A stretch of 64,000 nt of DNA from Welwitschia mirabilis (GCA_051453625.1 JBOZIK010000001.1:247023446-247087445), one strand, 5' to 3'. Shown: positions 1 to 13,066, counted from the first letter of the stretch. Notes: generated by a model from the letters alone, not told the origin. Numbers and translations are program-made.

Positions 1-5
1 ATTTC

Positions 6-1300
6 TTGTTTGCATATCCTAAGTTTTTCAAAATTTTTGAGAATCAACTAAACTCTACTAAAAATCTTATCTCTCCTCTTTTGCCTAATCATCCTAATGC
101 TTTTTCCTCTATGGAATATAATAAATTTTTACTTAAAATATTAGGATCCTTTAATTTAAATATCACTTTGAAGGATATGTTAGCCAACAAAAAAAGAAAA
201 CTTCAAAACCCATTTGACCTACCCCCTGGAGTTGACATAGAGTTAAAAAACTTGAATGGCTATCCTATCGTTTCTAAAGAACTTAATGAAGACCCATTTC
301 AAAACATAACCAATATTGAACAAATCATCCTTACTTTAGGAGATGGTAAAAATAAAATTTTAGATAGGATCTACATGATAATATTTCCCTTTATCTTAAA
401 AGGAAAAGCAAAAAATTGGCTTAAAAGCATTTCACATAGAATTCTTAAGTCATAAAATTAGGTATAGGAAGTCTTTATCAAATAGTTCATGCATGAGGAN
501 NNNNNNNNNNNNNNNNNNNNNNNNNNNNNNNNNNNNNNNNNNNNNNNNNNNNNNNNNNNNNNNNNNNNNNNNNNNNNNNNNNNNNNNNNNNNNNNNNNNC
601 TTAAAATCATTTCACATAGAATTCTTAAGTCATAAAATTAGGTATAGGAAGTCTTTATCAAATAGTTCATGCATGAGGAATTTATGAGGACAAGAAGAAA
701 AGAAGTAACAAATTTTCAACAATACCCTTATGAAGATTATTCTTTAACATACAAAAGATTCTTGATTATTTTTCATTCAACATAGTAAATGAGTTTAAAA
801 AATAAGAACTTATTACTCACTTCTATAATGGATGAATACTCAAACCCGAAAAATGGTAGATTTTTCATGTAATAGAGAGTTACTCAATTTAACCTTAGAC
901 AATAGAAAGAAGTCAAAATTGGCCAACAACTACATGTAAAGACATTAGAACTATAGGTAAAATGCTTAAAGACTCAGAAAAAGTACACCATGAAGAAGAA
1001 AAACCAAAGTTTCACATCCTACTTAGTGACCTTACTAGTACTTTGTAGAGTTACATAAAATCTTTAACTAATGCAAAATTGCTAAATCAACTCAATTATT
1101 ATGAAATATGCGACAAAAACTCTCAATTTACCAAGGAATTCCTAGCTTTACCAACTTGTAAAAAGGCCATGTTCAATGAAGTCTATGCATTTAATAAAAG
1201 ATCAAACAAGTTTAAAGGCAACCAATAATATCCATCAAGAAATAATGAACTTTTAACATCTTTCCAATCTTTATTTTTTAACAAATACAAAGGTCATAAC
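6..1300 (+). pseudogene. gag-like remnant of gypsy element 1
   Basis: The first 149 codons are open and end in the pattern typical of gypsy gag proteins: a DPF.NI segment (about residues 96-101) followed by IFPFILKGKAKNWLKS, the usual fold of the gag capsid domain. After the gap at 500-599 the frame is broken repeatedly. A degenerate zinc knuckle is readable near 1100-1141. Compared with the perfect CCHC box of the element at 20750-20791, the first Cys reads Tyr, the His reads Gln and the last Cys reads Phe, with only one Cys kept. The assembly repeats 80 bases on both sides of the gap, so part of the apparent frame break there is artificial. Not functional. Confidence 0.6.
500..599. other. 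Assembly gap with 80-base duplicated flanks
   Basis: 420-499 and 600-679 are the same 80 bases with one mismatch. They are overlapping contig ends that were not merged. Confidence 0.95.
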
Positions 1301-1864
1301 TCTTAATCCAATTTTTCCAACTATAATGAAAATGATCCTTATAGAGAAATGATGGAGGAACTCAAGACATAAGATACCATTAATAAAATATTAAAAAATT
1401 AGAATAAAAACTTAAAAAATTTGATTGGCATCCTTCGACGAAATATGTTAGGAAATCAAAGACCTTAAGGATCACTTTCCATTCAAACTATTCCAAACCC
1501 AAATGATGTAAAGAAATATTGGAAAGTAGTAACTAGAAATGGACATGACACTTCTCCTCATGGGAAACCTTTAATTTCTATCCTTAAATATAAGAAAAAA
1601 CCTCAAGAATATGATATTGAAATTCTTAATCAACTGAACTTTTCTAAATCCAACAACAATAACCAACATCCCAAGGAGAAGACTACTCCATGGCTAGAAA
1701 TATTAAACAACAATCCAACTTATAATGAGTGTTTAAAAGCAATTATGAATGATGTTACTATCAACCTACCCTTTTGGAAAATCTGTCAAGATAACCCCAA
1801 GTAGAATAAAATATGGAAGGACTTAGTAAAAAGAAAACAAAGAGGGTAATCCCCAGTAAAGTAT

Positions 1865-1964
1865 NNNNNNNNNNNNNNNNNNNNNNNNNNNNNNNNNNNN
1901 NNNNNNNNNNNNNNNNNNNNNNNNNNNNNNNNNNNNNNNNNNNNNNNNNNNNNNNNNNNNNNNN
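1865..1964. other. Assembly gap with 77-base duplicated flanks
   Basis: 1788-1864 equals 1965-2041. Confidence 0.95.
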
Positions 1965-2087
1965 AAGATAACCCCAAGTAGAATAAAATATGGAAGGACT
2001 TAGTAAAAAGAAAACAAAGAGGGTAATCCCCAGTAAAGTATTCATTGCATAATCTCTTTCCAACTTATTTTCTCAAAAATGTCCTAA

Positions 2088-2711
2088 GTGTTAAGATCTA
2101 GAGTAGTCAATATTAGTGTTATTTTAGAAAGAAATAATAAAATAAAGAAAGCTCTAATAGACATAGGAGAAAGTGTCAATATTATGCCTTTATATCTTTG
2201 TAAAAAGCTTGGATTAGAATGGAGAAATAAACATATGAAAATAGTATTAGGATTAGCTAATGCATCAATTAAGAAAACCATAGGAATAATCAAAGATTTA
2301 GTGATTTAATTTGAAGAAGCTTTCTACCCTATAGATGTGGTTATTATAGAGGTTGAACATAATGGTAGATATCCTCTACTTTTAGGAAGAGCNNNNNNNN
2401 NNNNNNNNNNNNNNNNNNNNNNNNNNNNNNNNNNNNNNNNNNNNNNNNNNNNNNNNNNNNNNNNNNNNNNNNNNNNNNNNNNNNNNNNNNNNGAAGCTTT
2501 CTACCCTATAGATGTGGTTATTATAGAGGTTGAACATAATGGTAGATATCCTCTACTTTTAGGAAGAGCTTTTTGTGAAACATCCCATTATGTCATTGAT
2601 ACTAGCATAGGGATGATGGAATGTCATATAGACAACAAAAAGTTTAGTACCAAAGTATTCGATGGTACTAAAAAAGATATAAAAGATGAATTAGACATAG
2701 AAGAAAAATAA
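2088..2711 (+). pseudogene. Retroviral-type aspartic protease remnant of gypsy element 1
   Basis: The segment reads KALIDIGESVNIMPLYLCKKLGL, the plant gypsy retropepsin active-site region (family form ALLDLGASVNLMP). It continues with FEEAFYPIDV and YPLLLGRAF, which match the downstream flap and ILGRPF box of the family. One TAA (2307-2309) interrupts an otherwise constant frame. The gap at 2393-2492 is flanked by an identical 77-base repeat (2316-2392 and 2493-2569), so the apparent protein duplication here is an assembly effect. In the element the protease would process the Gag-Pol polyprotein; this copy is inactive. Confidence 0.7.
2393..2492. other. Assembly gap with 77-base duplicated flanks
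   Basis: 2316-2392 equals 2493-2569; it falls inside the protease remnant. Confidence 0.95.
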
Positions 2712-3116
2712 TCCATATTAGTTGAACATCATCATTTAGAAGAAAGGCTTCTTTTATTATATAATTCTACCTTGTTTGAGGATGAGGAAGTACCTTCTAT
2801 TATTCTTAAATCTTTAAACTTATCCAATTCTTACAACTCAACCTAAAACTCTTAAACCACTCTTCTAATAATGATTTTCATGAGGACTTTGAACCCATAC
2901 TAGATTATAATATTCAACATGCAGGATCCATTAAAAATATTTTACATCAAGAATAATGTTCTACAACTATGAAAGATGAAAATAATCTTTAACTTAAAGA
3001 CTTATCCAATGGCTTGAAATAAATGCTCTCAAATAACACTCCTAATAAGCCATTGATCATTAATTCTAAACTTTATCCTTGCAAAAAAAAAAGCCTTACT
3101 TAATCCTGCCACCGAG

Positions 3117-3330
3117 CTAGTAATCAAGGAAAAAATTACTAAAATTATAGACATAGGTCAATTTATGCTTTTGCATAATATTTAAGTCCATCCTATATAT
3201 AACAAGCTGACCTGTAAATGGCTTGGTCCTTATCATATGGAAAGGGTACATTTTAATGGCTCTGTTGAAATATTTAATCTTTAAACTCAAGAAATCCAAA
3301 AAGTAAATGGATAAAGGTTAAGACTTTATA
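3117..3330 (+). pseudogene. Integrase C-terminal remnant of gypsy element 1
   Basis: Reading in one frame gives the K.TCKWLGPYHMERV.FNGSVEIFNL...VNG.RLRLY pattern, the standard C-terminal end of plant gypsy integrases (RWSGPFVV...GAVEL...VNGQRLKPY). Several TAA/TAG codons interrupt it. The catalytic core is not present upstream, so the element lost RT, RNase H and the integrase core in one or more deletions between about 2711 and 3117. Confidence 0.65.
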
Positions 3331-3339
3331 CATCTTAAA

Positions 3340-4122
3340 ATGATTGTTGTTATATCTTGAATATGATAAAATAAATTAACTTAGAAGAACCTCTTTATAA
3401 AAAGGAAGATCTTCCATTGGCCATCTACTAGATTATTTCTTAGCTTTATTTCTTGTTTTAAGGTATGAGACTACTTAGTCATCGTTAACTTGATTTATGT
3501 TTGACTTCCATAGGTGTTACCATGATTAAGTAATCCTTTACTTTGGGTTTTCATGTGATAAATATTGAATTTAGCCAATTTTAAGATATTCCAATATCTA
3601 CAATCAATCTGCTTGCTTATTTTATGGTAAAATATTAATTATGTTAATCTAATGCTTGGTTTTAGTTGTATACTTTATTATCCTATCATTCCAATGATTA
3701 ATCAATGATGTCAAACATGGGGAGTTTAAGTTAATGGAAAAAAATTTTTAAAAAAAAAGAAAAGAAAGAGGGAAATATTAAAAAAAATGAAGGGAAGGCC
3801 TCTTGCAACTATACCATGATGTACTACACCAAGCATACTAGGGTAAATTTTCCCAAGAGGGGTCTTTCGTAGTATGATATGGTACCTATAAGAACTCCAC
3901 TAGTAGATTAGTTGGTCATGATCTAGCTTTTACTTATAAGTCCTTATTGTCTTAGTAGTGGTTGCACTCCCCTCATCATGATGAAAGGTGTTGTTTAACA
4001 TTCCATTGATTAAAAATCCCATCACTCTGAGGAAAAAACTTTATGAGCATATGAGTATATTAATTTTTAGATGTTATCTTATCAAATTACTATGGTTATC
4101 ATAGTTGAAAAGGGATTGAACC
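3340..4122 (+). repeat. Post-integrase non-coding module, copy 1 of 4
   Basis: This region has no credible reading frame. It shares ordered sequence blocks with 25100-25800, 48520-49140 and 52197-52625: a CCAATTTTAAGA..TTCCA.TATCTA block (about 3578-3600), an A-rich tract (about 3740-3790), a GTTGGTCATGATCTAGCTTT block (about 3911-3930) and GTGGTTGCACTCCCCTCAT (about 3959-3977). The conserved order in four copies says it belongs to the retrotransposon family, downstream of pol. Confidence 0.6.
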
Positions 4123-4618
4123 NNNNNNNNNNNNNNNNNNNNNNNNNNNNNNNNNNNNNNNNNNNNNNNNNNNNNNNNNNNNNNNNNNNNNNNNNNNNNN
4201 NNNNNNNNNNNNNNNNNNNNNNNNNNNNNNNNNNNNNNNNNNNNNNNNNNNNNNNNNNNNNNNNNNNNNNNNNNNNNNNNNNNNNNNNNNNNNNNNNNNN
4301 NNNNNNNNNNNNNNNNNNNNNNNNNNNNNNNNNNNNNNNNNNNNNNNNNNNNNNNNNNNNNNNNNNNNNNNNNNNNNNNNNNNNNNNNNNNNNNNNNNNN
4401 NNNNNNNNNNNNNNNNNNNNNNNNNNNNNNNNNNNNNNNNNNNNNNNNNNNNNNNNNNNNNNNNNNNNNNNNNNNNNNNNNNNNNNNNNNNNNNNNNNNN
4501 NNNNNNNNNNNNNNNNNNNNNNNNNNNNNNNNNNNNNNNNNNNNNNNNNNNNNNNNNNNNNNNNNNNNNNNNNNNNNNNNNNNNNNNNNNNNNNNNNNNN
4601 NNNNNNNNNNNNNNNNNN
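4123..4618. other. Assembly gap (496 N)
   Basis: Run of N of uneven length, so an estimated rather than default gap size. It interrupts the 3' part of gypsy element 1. Confidence 0.99.
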
Positions 4619-5196
4619 ATCAAGTAGCTTTATAAACTTACCAAGAAATTTTGTTAATTTTGAATTTTAAAAAAAAATTTAATCTACTTAATGTTCTATC
4701 TTATCTATTTTACTTTTTGTCTTATCTTAGTTTGTAAGTTTCTCTTCTCAAAGTAATTTTTCTCATCTCTTTGAAAATAATGTTTAGGACTTTATCATTT
4801 TCTAGTTTACTTTGTTACATTTTTCATTGCTTAATTATTATACATTAAATCAAATTGACCTATTCCTTAACCATTCTTTCACATGATAGGATTAATGCTC
4901 TTATTTTCTTTAATAGTCTCCCTTTTTATAACCTATTTTGTTGCTTAACCTTGCAATCATGAAATCTTGTCCTACTTTACCTTTCCTTCATAATTTATGC
5001 AAGTTTTCTATGATGTTAAACTTAATTATTTATAATATACATCAATTTCACTTATTCTTTTTTATTAGATGTATTTCACATGTTTTACTCTTAATTCTAA
5101 ATGATGTACGTGATTTGAATTTCTTTTCGTTAGTTGGCTCACAACTTGTTATTTGTTTATCTTGTTAGGAACTAACAAATGCTAAGTGGAGGATTA
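4619..5196 (+). other. AT-rich 3' untranslated part of gypsy element 1
   Basis: T-rich DNA without a credible gene. The segment resembles in composition the equivalent part of the element at 25800-26500 (TTTCTCAT.TT and ACTTTATCATTT blocks). It ends in a short purine tract, AAGTGGAGGA (about 5184-5193), that could be the polypurine tract priming plus-strand synthesis just before the LTR candidate. Confidence 0.4.
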
Positions 5197-5644
5197 TGTT
5201 ATGATACCAACTTAACCTATTTAATACACTAGTTAGTAAATGTTTAGGTCCTATTGATAGGTTTTTCAAAGGATTTATATCAATTCTATAAATCTTCCAT
5301 ACAAGTCAAAAGATATAATAACTTCCCAAATAAGAATCCATTTTTGGATAATAATAAACCAAAGTAATGTGATGAAGATATATTGGTCATCCTCCATGTC
5401 ATGGGAATGATAGAGGAGATGACATTATTCATAATCTATGTTAGGGGGATGATGATTGGAATGAAAGTCAACTTTTCAACATATGCTAAGCATTAGTTGA
5501 CAGATGGGGTATTATCCTCTTTGTCATGGGGACAACACGATGGATGACAGTCAAAATAATTTGTAAACTTAATTAAATTGTTATGAAAAGATGGATATAA
5601 CTCATATATCTTTATTTCATAATCTTTTGTGACCTATCCCAACC

Positions 5645-5654
5645 TATAAATAGA
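5645..5654 (+). promoter_or_regulatory. TATA box of the LTR candidate
   Basis: TATAAATAGA matches the plant TATA consensus and lies inside the putative LTR, 19 bases before a gap. It would position retroelement transcription rather than that of a host gene. Confidence 0.45.
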
Positions 5655-5672
5655 CCCTTTTAGACCCTACTT

Positions 5673-5861
5673 NNNNNNNNNNNNNNNNNNNNNNNNNNNN
5701 NNNNNNNNNNNNNNNNNNNNNNNNNNNNNNNNNNNNNNNNNNNNNNNNNNNNNNNNNNNNNNNNNNNNNNNNNNNNNNNNNNNNNNNNNNNNNNNNNNNN
5801 NNNNNNNNNNNNNNNNNNNNNNNNNNNNNNNNNNNNNNNNNNNNNNNNNNNNNNNNNNNNN
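5673..5861. other. Assembly gap (189 N)
   Basis: Run of N inside the LTR candidate of element 1. Confidence 0.99.
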
Positions 5862-6299
5862 TGTTTTATTGTTCTTCCTTATAGCTTATCTTAATTGCAA
5901 TTTAAGTGACATGAATTTGTAATTAAAATAGGTTATAAGAATTAATCTAAGTGATAGTAGATTGGAAGTTTAATTAATTCATTACATTTGAATTGCATTC
6001 ATTACATTGCATTTTATTTCATTCCATTGCATTGCATTTCATCTTCATCTTTGCATTGTTTAATTTTATTTCCTGTAAAGTGAAATTTCAAAATATGTTA
6101 ACATTCTTTTTTTGAAAGCAAATTTTCATATTCTCTTTCACAAGTCTTCTCTAAGTGTATGATATTTAAGTTAATTCCACTATATAAATGTGTATTTTGT
6201 GTAAGTAGATATTTATCTTTTTAGATGTTACAAGTTAAATTCAATTTTTAGAATATTAGAATTAGAAGCACAGATACGCATCACAATAATTGATTAACA

Positions 6300-7204
6300 A
6301 TTAAAAACAACATGTTTATGACATTGATATCTAATAGCAGTTTATAGGAGGAAATCTCTTAAGGCAAAAGGATGTAAGACCCTTATTTTAGTCACATGCT
6401 TGGCCACAGAAGAGAACCATTAAAGATGTGCCTAGATTACATTTAAAATGGAAATTAGATTAATAATGATTACTTAGTAAGTTAGTTTATTAAATGAGAT
6501 TTAATAAGGAAAATTAGAAAGTTAGTGTTGATACATTAATTAAGATTTGTTAAGGTTAAGTAAATATTAAGGAGTGATTATGTTATGATTATAAGCATTA
6601 TTGTTAATAATTAAACTAATTAGTAGTTAATAATAAAATATAATACATCTTAGAATAGATGTATGATTAATAGATATATGGTTATTAATTAATATAATTA
6701 AAGAATAATGAAATTAGTTAATAATAAGTTACCATTTGATAGGACAAATGTTAATGTTAATAAGGTGATAAATATTAAATGTAGTTAAAGTTGATTATGC
6801 TCTTAGTTAAGAACTATTATAGTATTGATTATGTTAATAATTAATTAAGAGAAAACAAATAAAATATATGTATTACTAATCATGATTAGATAAGTGTTTT
6901 CTATTGTATGAGAAAATAATAATATTTTAAATGTTAAATGATATGCCTTAACATGAGTATATATAATGTTAATAAATGATTATTAAAAGAAAGAGTGTTA
7001 TGTATTAAATAAATTTTGTCAAATTTTATTAAGGTGGTAGCAATTAAAAAGGTACTAATAATATAAAATTATCTAAGAAATGATATGGCATGTAATTGAT
7101 GAGGTATCACTTATTAATAAAATTAAATAAGGCATCTTCCATTTGAAAAAATGACATGTTATGCATGCTTGAAATTAAGGTGGTTGCATAAGCATTGACA
7201 TTGC
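6300..7204. other. AT-rich intergenic DNA, no gene seen
   Basis: Dense in TTAATAA and AATTA words with stops in all frames. No protein similarity or terminal motif was recognised. Confidence 0.6.
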
Positions 7205-7207
7205 AAA

Positions 7208-7500
7208 CACTATAAGAAATATAGGATTTTAAGGTATTTATAAAATGCCTTAAAAAATCTTAAGGAATGCTTAAAAATGCCTTGAAAGGCCTTTTGAGAC
7301 ATTTTTTAAAGAAATGCCTCAAAAGGCCTTTTTAGACACTGTTTCAAAGAAATGCCTTAAAAGGCCTTTTGAGATGCGTTTTTGAAAGAAAGGCCTTAAA
7401 AGGCCTTTTGAGGTGCTTTTTCAAAGGAATGCCTTAAAAAGCCTTTTGAGGTACTTCTTTCTATAAATGCCTCAAAAGCCATTTTGAAAACAACTCAAAA
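7208..7500 (+). repeat. CACTA 1 left terminal and subterminal repeat array
   Basis: After the terminal CACTATAAGAAAT, five units of about 38 bases follow, each centred on AAAGGCCTTTT or a close variant (centres near 7290, 7326, 7364, 7403 and 7441). Most cores are near-perfect palindromes flanked by CCTTA or CCTCA. Subterminal repeats of CACTA elements are bound by the accessory transposase protein; the palindromes could also form hairpins. Confidence 0.7.
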
Positions 7501-10500
7501 GATGTCACTCGAGAAAAAAAATTATAAAATAAATGCTCTTGAGATGTAGTTATATCACATCCCTAAATCATGATGTGGTCCTTCCTTTGATTGGAAGGAC
7601 TAAAGGAAGGAAGCAGCAAACTAAACAAGAAAAATAAAACCAAAACAGAAATGCATCAAATAGCAAATGTCATTAAAATTTGAAAATCATAGAAAGATAC
7701 TACCAAGTCTAAAATGTAACATAAGATTTATAGATTCTCTGAGTAAGGCTTATGTCACAACAGTATGATTAAGCTATTGAAATTACATCTAGCGCATTAA
7801 CCTTTATTGAATAAGGATAAAAACACTTTTCCATGAATTAAATCTATAAAATTTGCATTAGATAAGGGCAGAAAACAATTCTAATTATCAACAAACTATA
7901 TGGAAACTATTCATTTATTGCCTAAATTGAAATTGTTGTAGAGTGTAGGATAATTAACCTTCAAAAAGGTATTAAAAGTTTCTTCTTAAAGAATAATTAC
8001 ATACTAATATCATCTGGAAAGTTATGTTTTACTAATAGCCTTCTTCCAAATATTCTTAGAGGTCAGCAGTATGTTGAAGCTTAAATTAAGCTCACTATTA
8101 AAAGGTGGATACATAAATAGGATGTGCTAGGTCAAGTTAGATATGCAGTATTTATAGTAATGTCAAAGGAATTCAACTTCATTAACCCAGATAAATTATC
8201 AATGTAGTGGATGTTAATTACTTTGAACTGCTTTCTTCAATAAAAAAATGGATCAAATATGTCCTTTCTAGATGAAAATCCACTAGAAAAATATTAGAAT
8301 TGCTAGTGAAATATAATTAGTAAAAACAAAACTCTAAAATATCAAGAGAAAAAGTAGATAGCAATGAGAATAGGCTTAAGAAGTTCCTAAGAAAATAGGG
8401 GACTCTCAGTTAGAATTTCTCAAGTTAACAAAGAAGCATATGTCTATGGAGCAACATAGGGTATATAGAGGCTTGATCATTCAGAAAAGAAGAAAAGCAG
8501 CTGGAATGCACAAAAGATAGAAGTAACTAAAGAGGCAACAAAAGAAATAAGCAAGATGCAGAGGAAAAAACTACAACAGAGGAAATAGGATACCATTAGT
8601 CAGACCTATTAATGACTTTGTCCACTCCTGTGTAGCATATGCCACTACAAGCTCGGTGTCATCTTATTCTCTACTAAAAGCATCAACTATAAACTTTTCC
8701 CTTGGGATGTAGTTCAAAATGGACTAAAAGCATAACTGTAAGCTTAACATGAGAGTATTTGTTATGCTCCAAAGCACTAACTACCATTACTAAGAACATC
8801 CACATAGTAGTTACAATTATAGCCTAGATAGAAAATAGGTCAAAGGAGGAGGAGGACTTTGAGGCTTTAACAAAAGAAAAGGAAGTTGTAGACTTGTAGT
8901 CTTAAATGTTACAATCAATTATAGGAGGAAGGCCAAATTACTTTTCAAGGCATTGATACTCCAGATTTTGACTTAAATCTAGAAATATCATGCTAGTTCC
9001 TTTTTCAAGTGAATACTCACACCTAAAGTACTACTAAAGCTCCTTTAGCACATGAACAAACATGAAGGTTGGGGGAGTACAAGTCCATTCTAGCATAGGT
9101 CATTAATATCATTCCAAATCTTGAGTAAAGTGATTTGTTTGAAAATACTAGCTTTACATCATGGTTTTGGACTTCTCTTATAACATCTTTATTTTGTATT
9201 AAAGTAGTTATTATGTTTTCGTATCATAATTCAACTCATTAAAAAGAAAAAGAAAAAAATGAACAATTTACCTAGATGCACTACCAAGCATATGGGTAAC
9301 TGAGAAATAAGAAAATGTAGAAGCAGAAGGTGGTAACAAGTTAGAAGTCATAATCAAATTTTATACCAACTAATAAGCATTGGTTAAAGAGAAGATGATT
9401 CATAAGACATTTATCAAACATCATTATTCCTATAGAAAGTATTTGAGTAATTAATAAGCCATAATAAGATAGTAAAAAAATAGGAAATATTTCAATTTAC
9501 ACTACAAAGAAAGCTTCCATGCATATGTTTTTGTTTAGTTAATAAATAACTGCTATGCAATTTCTTAGTTTAATTCCAAAAATACTTAGTGCATTAAATG
9601 AAATTAGATTTTACAAATGTATAATACATGAGGCTAAATAGGGGTTTTAAAATTCTCTATATCAATTACTACATAGTATACAAAAATGTATATAAGATAA
9701 TTTAGCTAATGGATCCACAAATTGCTAAAAGAATTCAAAAGATACCAGCTAAAGCTATAAGTTCAAAATCTTACTTCTGAGAAAAACCATCAAAATATAC
9801 ATTTCTAGGATAATGAAAAAATTACCATTATCCTAAATGTCTCTTTAGGTGTAATGATTTGATTGACTCAAATAACAACATAATTCATATAAAGAGCAAG
9901 AAACAAAACATACTACATTATTCATAGCCCAACATCATATAGAAATTGAAAGACAATAAGATACATTTATTTTTTTTTAACTTATAATAAAACAGGTACT
10001 TTTCATTCAGAAAATTAGAAATGGTAGTAAAATTCCAACAAGCTAAATATCATTAGAACTAAGAGATATTAAACCTTATCATGCCAGTAAAAGAAATTGA
10101 ATTATAATAGAAAAGCTAGCACTTAGATAACAACTCAAATAAGAAAAATGAAAATCCAAATAAATAAAAATACCAAAAATATGAAGGTATTAGAAGAAGA
10201 TTAACTTACATGATAGAACAAAGATTCAATGTTACTAAAGAATGAGCATCCATTGAAAATAAGAATTAAAAATCTTATTCATTAGCCATTGTATTAAAAT
10301 TGTAAGAAATGAATTCCTAATTTGACATAGAATGGTTCTGAATTAATAAAAATCATGGTAACTATTCAAAATAAAAAATGTAATTGAAATTTTTCAAAAA
10401 GATTTCTCTTAAGAAAATTGTAAATAGAAAAAAATATCTAACATTAATAATCAAATAAATTATGTTAAAATGTTATAATAAGAGGTTCTTGAAGGCCTTC

Positions 10501-13066
10501 CCATAATTGGTATCTTTATTTCATAGGCCAACATCCTTGTCCATTTGAGTGATAAGCCTTTACCTATGCAGGTCTTTTGATTGCACCACAAAAATGATGA
10601 AAAGGAATTGCTTGTTTATGCAAAATAACACCCTAAAGATACCTTTCTTTTTGCTAAATGTATATTTTTAGTTGCCTATGCTACTTCTATTATGTCCTAT
10701 ATGATAAATAGAATTATTATTCAAAAGAAAAAAGCCATATACTTCACTTTTCAAATGCTAATAAATGACCAAAAGAAGAATTGATTGGATAGATTTCATT
10801 GCTTGTAGAGCTTACTTTTGTGATGTTTAAAAATATTAAAATTTATCCTAATTAATCTTATGACTTAATATTTAGTCTTTAAAGTCTTCTATGATTTTAG
10901 TAAATCCAATTGGAATTCATATTGGATACTTGATAAGCATCATATTACTATTCTCTTTATTCTCTTAGGCTTCCAAAGAAACTCTTCGTCTCAGAAATAT
11001 AAAGAAAAAAATATCTTCTTTTAGCCTATTTGCTAAAATATAAAGAAAGCAATATTAGACTACAAAGCAACATAGATAGTACTTGACTATAAGGGAGAAA
11101 CAATGAGGAGTGATATTGAGGATATGATAACCTACAAAAGAAATGAGTAGAGAAAGGAACTTAGAATTAGAGAATGCTTTCATTTTACTTTAACTAACTC
11201 TTTCTTGCTAGAAATTTTAATAAATGGAAATTGAAAAAGTACAAATTAATCTTGTATTTCTGTCCATAAATTATAAACACTTATCAGGCATTAGTGATTA
11301 ATGTTGAAGAATTAGGCAAATACTCTGACTATAACAAATCTTTTCTAAATTACATTAGGGATAACCAAGTTATTGAGCTGTAACCTGACATAATTAGAGC
11401 ATTATTCATCAACTGCATCAGAGATGTTCTTGTTGAAATGTTATAACAAGAGTATTCTACTTTAAATGATGAATGCTTTTGGTTTCTTAGAACCCTAGAG
11501 GAAAGAGTGAAAAATGATAGAAATTAATAATTTTCCTTGTTTTAGAATTTTCCACAATAAAGTTATCCACAATGTCTTTAGTGGAAAGCAGCCAGTGCCT
11601 CACATCATCCTCTGAGAAATCAAGGGTAATAATAAACCAACATACGTATTATCTAGAAAGTATGTTAGCTACAGGAATATCATGCCTCTTCAGTGCCTTA
11701 AAACCCAGAGTTATAGTACTCTCTGATAGTTTGTATAATTTAATATCTTACTCATTGTCATTCTAGAATCCAATCTTGAAAATCCTACATCTAGAAGCTT
11801 TCTAGGATTTAAATATTTATGCCAGTATTGACAATATTTTATTTAGCCATTCAGAAGGTTCTAAAGGTGTAGTTGGTGATTTGTTTCTTATATGACATGT
11901 CCATCTATTATTTAGATCCTGTACAAGTAACTAACATCAGCATCTTCCATACTATATGGTTATCCTGATAGTAATGAAGGGATATACCCAATTAGAAAAA
12001 GGGATGAACCATTGTTCCAAGATCTAAAAAAAAGCATAAGATGTAGTAAAAGAGTAAATAAAGAATTTTCCTCCTTAATATGATTCCATAAATTATAGTC
12101 TTCCTTTAAACATATATTCTTTAGATTTTTCATTAATGAAGTCCTTTCCATAATTGGTGTATTTTTTCTCATTTTTAAAGTAGTTACAATGATTGCATGT
12201 AATGATAAAGCTAATAAGAATTCACAATACTAAACTTATACAACTAGTAAATATTCCTTACTAATTTATCTTCCACAACATAATTTAGGTTACAAAAATA
12301 ACTATCAAAAGAATAATTTAGCTTAATATAGATCAAAATACATAAGCCACCCTGATTTCAAATATTAAAAGCCCTCATGCTTACCTACACTGTGTTATAT
12401 GTAGACTGGGAAAATATGGCACCTACATTAGCTTAGGGTAAAGTGGTGCTTACTAGAAGATTGCCTTATGTTGATAGTAGATAATTTGGTATTGCCATAG
12501 AATTTTATTTTCTAGTTGGAAGGCTTCTTTTTAAGATATTATTTCTCTTCAATCTTTATGTTTTCAAAAGTATAATTTTATTTAGGTAGTTATAAGTCTT
12601 GACTGAGTGTATATTCCTCTTTTCCATCCTATTATTGGTTTTACTTATGAGTCTATTCTACTATTACTTTTATTGTCATGATGTCATACTAATCACATCT
12701 TAGATGGTTTCTAAGTTAGAATGAAAAATTTGAACTCTCTCCTTTTATGTTTCAATGAATTTCTTGGGTTGCAAACAAAAATTCATTTAATGAATTCTTG
12801 CATAGTTTAATCAAAGGCATTGATGATATAATTGTTAGGATACTTTACAATTTTATGCAAGAAATATCTCTGGATAGGCATTGGATTTGAAATACTCAAA
12901 ACCTTTTTTTAATTAAGTCATGTCTCAAGTGTGTCTTATCTCTTATGTGCTAGTCTATGTTATAATGATGGTTATTGAAGCATATTTCATGCATATTGAT
13001 TGGGAAAATGACAAAAATTAATGATTTGTCATTCCTGTGAACATTTTTAATTATAGTTATTAAGAT

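Larger units (their letters stand above)
1..5196 (+). mobile_element. Decayed Ty3/gypsy LTR retrotransposon (element 1), left end outside window
   Basis: On the plus strand this stretch reads gag-like, protease-like and then integrase C-terminal-like sequence, the order of a Ty3/gypsy element. Only about 400 bases separate the protease from the integrase tail, so reverse transcriptase, RNase H and most of integrase are absent. A purine-rich tract (about 5185-5193) directly precedes a TG-starting LTR candidate at 5197. Many in-frame stops and four gaps show an old, immobile copy. Protein similarity to the element at 19879-29392 suggests the same or a sister family. The 5' LTR lies outside the window. 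Confidence 0.75.
5197..6300 (+). repeat. Probable 3' LTR of gypsy element 1 (right border uncertain)
   Basis: The sequence starts with TGTTATGATACCAACTT directly after a purine tract, as expected of an LTR. A clear TATA box, TATAAATAGA (5645-5654), lies about 450 bases in, where an LTR promoter would sit. The gap at 5673-5861 removes the presumed start site. The 5' LTR is outside the window, so neither the right border nor the target duplication can be verified. The stretch 5990-6060 is rich in repeated CATTGCATTT motifs. Confidence 0.45.

Noticed and set aside
4071-4670. Long open frames here and at 13448-14258 and 15138-15695
   Set aside because: They consist almost entirely of N translated as X; they are gaps, not genes.
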